A DNA stretch of 39,757 nucleotides from a bacterium UBA2219 (GTDB taxonomy: Bacteria > Desulfobacterota > Deferrimicrobia > Deferrimicrobiales > Deferrimicrobiaceae): NCBI GenBank assembly GCA_002327765.1, contig DCUH01000016.1, positions 1 to 39,757 on the forward strand. The letters are read 5' to 3'. Numbering within the stretch: position 1 is the stretch's first letter; every line of letters starts with the position of its first letter. Below the pieces are notes generated by a model that saw only the letters and a list, made by a program, of their open reading frames with translations, did not search any database and was not told the DNA's origin. Both the position numbers and the translations under genes were made by a program. Shown piece after piece: positions 38,229-39,757 of this stretch.

Positions 38229-39757
38229 ATGAAGATGAAGCTGACGCTTTCGAGAAAAATGTACGGGCTGGTCGGAGTCATGTCGGCCATCATGATCATC
38301 GGAACCGTCGGGGCCGTCCTGTCACTCCGCTGGCTCCTGGGCTCCTACGAGACCCTGGTCCGGATCGACGTCGCCAGGTACGCCTCCTCCATGGAGGCGG
38401 AGCTCGCCCTGGCGAAATCCGTCCTCGCCACCAAGAACTACATGACCCGGATGGACGCGGGCAGCTCGGACGCGTTCCACGCGGAAATAAAGAAACTCAA
38501 GGAAAACATGAAGGGATACGCGAAGCTCGCCAAGACCCCGGAAGAGCGCGCGATACTCCAGAAGGTCGAGAAGGAGCTGGCCCCCTACGAGCAGAAGGGC
38601 AAGGAGATGCTGGAGGCGACCATGTCCGGAAAGGATCCCGTCACGGTCGACTCGCAGTACTCCAACATCGAAGTTCCGCTGATGGCCGCACTCACCGAAA
38701 TGGGCGCGTCCACCATCAAGACGCAGAACCGCAACTTCGAGAGCGACGCGACGACCGCCAAGGCCGGACAGTGGGTGCTCATGGTCGGGCTCGTAGTCGG
38801 GGTCAGCTTCGCGTGGGCGTTCGCCTGGTTCATCATCAGCAAGATCCTCAAGTCGGTCTCGGGCCTGAGCGAGGTGACGGACAAGGCGGCCGGCGGCGAC
38901 CTGACGCAGGACGTCCCGGTCCTCACGGGCGACGAGGTCGGCGTCATGGCCCAGGGGTTCAACAAGATGATGGAGGACCTCCGCAGGATCGCCGGCCAGA
39001 TCAAGGGGATGACCAACACGCTGGCTTCCAGCTCCGAGCAGGTCTCCGCGACGACCGAGGCGCTCTCGAAGGGCGCCAAGGAGCAGAGCCGCCAGACCGA
39101 GCAGTCCGCCGCGGCGATCACCGAGGTCTCCCAGACGGTCATGGACGTCGCCAAGAACGCGGCCGAGGCCTCCAACTCCTCGAAGGAGATGAGCCGGATC
39201 GCGGGCGAGGGGCGCAAGAAGGTCGAGGACACCGTCACGGGCATGCACGGCATCGCCACAACGGTCAAGGAGTCCGCGAACACGGTGGGCGAGCTGGGCA
39301 AGGCGAGCAAGGAGATCGGCGCGATCATCAACACGATCAACGACATCGCGGACCAGACGAACCTCCTGGCGCTGAACGCGGCGATCGAGGCGGCGCGGGC
39401 GGGCGAGTCCGGCCGGGGCTTCGCGGTGGTTGCCGACGAGGTGCGCAAGCTGGCGGAGCGCACGGGGAAGGCGACCAAGGAGATCGCGACGATGATCGAG
39501 AAGATCCAGGAAGAGACGGCGCGCTCCGTGAACGGGATGCAGACGGGGATCGTGGAGGTCGAGAAGGGCGTAACCCTGGCGGAAGAGGCGCGGTCGGCCC
39601 TCGAGCGGATCGTCGCGGCCTCGACGGTCTCCACCGACATGATCCAGCGGATCGCGACGGCCGCCGAGCAGCAGTCCGCCGCCACCGAGCAGATGTCGTC
39701 CAACATGGAAGGGATCGCCAACATCACGCGGGAGACCGAGACGTCGATCGAGCAGAT
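38229..39757 (+). CDS. Methyl-accepting chemotaxis protein (runs off window)
   Basis: At least 509 residues are encoded. The order is an N-terminal membrane helix (MYGLVGVMSAIMIIGTVGAVLSL), a periplasmic four-helix-bundle sensor (about residues 35-175), a second helix (WVLMVGLVVGVSFAWAFAWFII), a HAMP domain (SGLSEVTDKAAGGDLTQDVPVLTGDEVGVMAQGFNKM) and a long coiled-coil signalling domain whose hairpin tip reads DQTNLLALNAAIEAARAGES, GRGFAVVADEVRKLAERTGK. It senses an unknown stimulus and controls CheA. ATG 38229 follows GGGGGAG. The end of the gene, with any CheR/CheB-tethering peptide, lies outside. A near-consensus sigma-28 site 87 bases upstream places it in the flagellar regulon. Confidence 0.95.
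   Translation, partial: MKMKLTLSRKMYGLVGVMSAIMIIGTVGAVLSLRWLLGSYETLVRIDVARYASSMEAELALAKSVLATKNYMTRMDAGSSDAFHAEIKKLKENMKGYAKLAKTPEERAILQKVEKELAPYEQKGKEMLEATMSGKDPVTVDSQYSNIEVPLMAALTEMGASTIKTQNRNFESDATTAKAGQWVLMVGLVVGVSFAWAFAWFIISKILKSVSGLSEVTDKAAGGDLTQDVPVLTGDEVGVMAQGFNKMMEDLRRIAGQIKGMTNTLASSSEQVSATTEALSKGAKEQSRQTEQSAAAITEVSQTVMDVAKNAAEASNSSKEMSRIAGEGRKKVEDTVTGMHGIATTVKESANTVGELGKASKEIGAIINTINDIADQTNLLALNAAIEAARAGESGRGFAVVADEVRKLAERTGKATKEIATMIEKIQEETARSVNGMQTGIVEVEKGVTLAEEARSALERIVAASTVSTDMIQRIATAAEQQSAATEQMSSNMEGIANITRETETSIEQ

Noticed and set aside
1..39757. CRISPR arrays, rRNA genes, replication origins, GEMM-type riboswitches
   Set aside because: No regularly spaced repeats, rRNA-like sequence, DnaA-box clusters or riboswitch cores were seen on reading both strands.

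Overview
The window reads as a chromosome segment of a GC-rich Gram-negative bacterium. Its mix of outer-membrane and lipoprotein genes, Tat export, LivKHMGF transport, tandem MscS channels, chemoreceptors, a split HPP/CBS pair and a Gly-rich C-terminal sorting tail on a protease fits a deltaproteobacterial (Desulfobacterota/Desulfuromonadales-like) genome. That assignment is an inference from gene style. Most genes have strongly GC-biased third positions. The block from about 3.36 to 11.08 kb is clearly AT-rich and looks acquired, possibly from a Firmicute-like donor.

Layout. 1-1.1 kb: 5' part of pyruvate kinase (minus strand) and tRNA-Leu(CAA). 1.1-3.4 kb: a mobile-element scar next to the tRNA (IS3 orfA start fused in frame to a tyrosine-integrase tail), a truncated DUF6933-like gene, a repeat, two overlapping nucleoside-recognition (Gate) membrane genes and the last 61 codons of a broken chemoreceptor gene. 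3.4-11.1 kb: the AT-rich island. It holds IS1595 debris, then cassette A: an isochorismatase-fold hydrolase, a divergent adenine-deaminase-like amidohydrolase, a urea-channel-family transporter and a convergent GntR/FCD regulator. A stop-interrupted IS3 orfA and a D-threonine-aldolase/D-serine-dehydratase-like PLP enzyme follow. 11.2-18.8 kb: a SulP permease, a truncated 3' piece of tRNA-Leu(GAG) with its terminator, two MscS-family genes bracketed by an 18-bp direct repeat, and an outer-membrane SphA-like protein.

18.9-27.4 kb: a 24-residue single-span peptide, a Tat-exported FAD reductase, a short Sel1 protein, and cassette B, a seven-gene minus-strand operon (GntR/FCD regulator, isochorismatase-fold hydrolase, complete LivK-G-F-M-H ABC importer) with a readable promoter and an inverted-repeat operator. 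27.5-30.9 kb: a small unknown protein, then a coupled pair in which a lipoprotein resembling a free-standing protease propeptide directly precedes a subtilase carrying its own matching propeptide, then a YdbL/DUF1318-like short gene. 30.9-34.2 kb: the oxidative pentose phosphate operon gnd-zwf-pgl. 34.2-39.8 kb: two small membrane proteins (one behind a near-consensus sigma-54 promoter), a GH105-type lipoprotein, a hybrid sensor kinase reduced to its two ends, split HPP and CBS genes, and a chemoreceptor behind a near-consensus sigma-28 promoter, cut by the window end.

How parts work together. Cassettes A and B share an architecture (FCD-type GntR, cysteine hydrolase, dedicated uptake) but not composition or transporter type, which suggests two independent routes for small amide or ureide nitrogen compounds. 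The strongest candidates for undescribed biology are cassette A with its active-site-altered deaminase homologue, and the lipoprotein-propeptide/subtilase pair.
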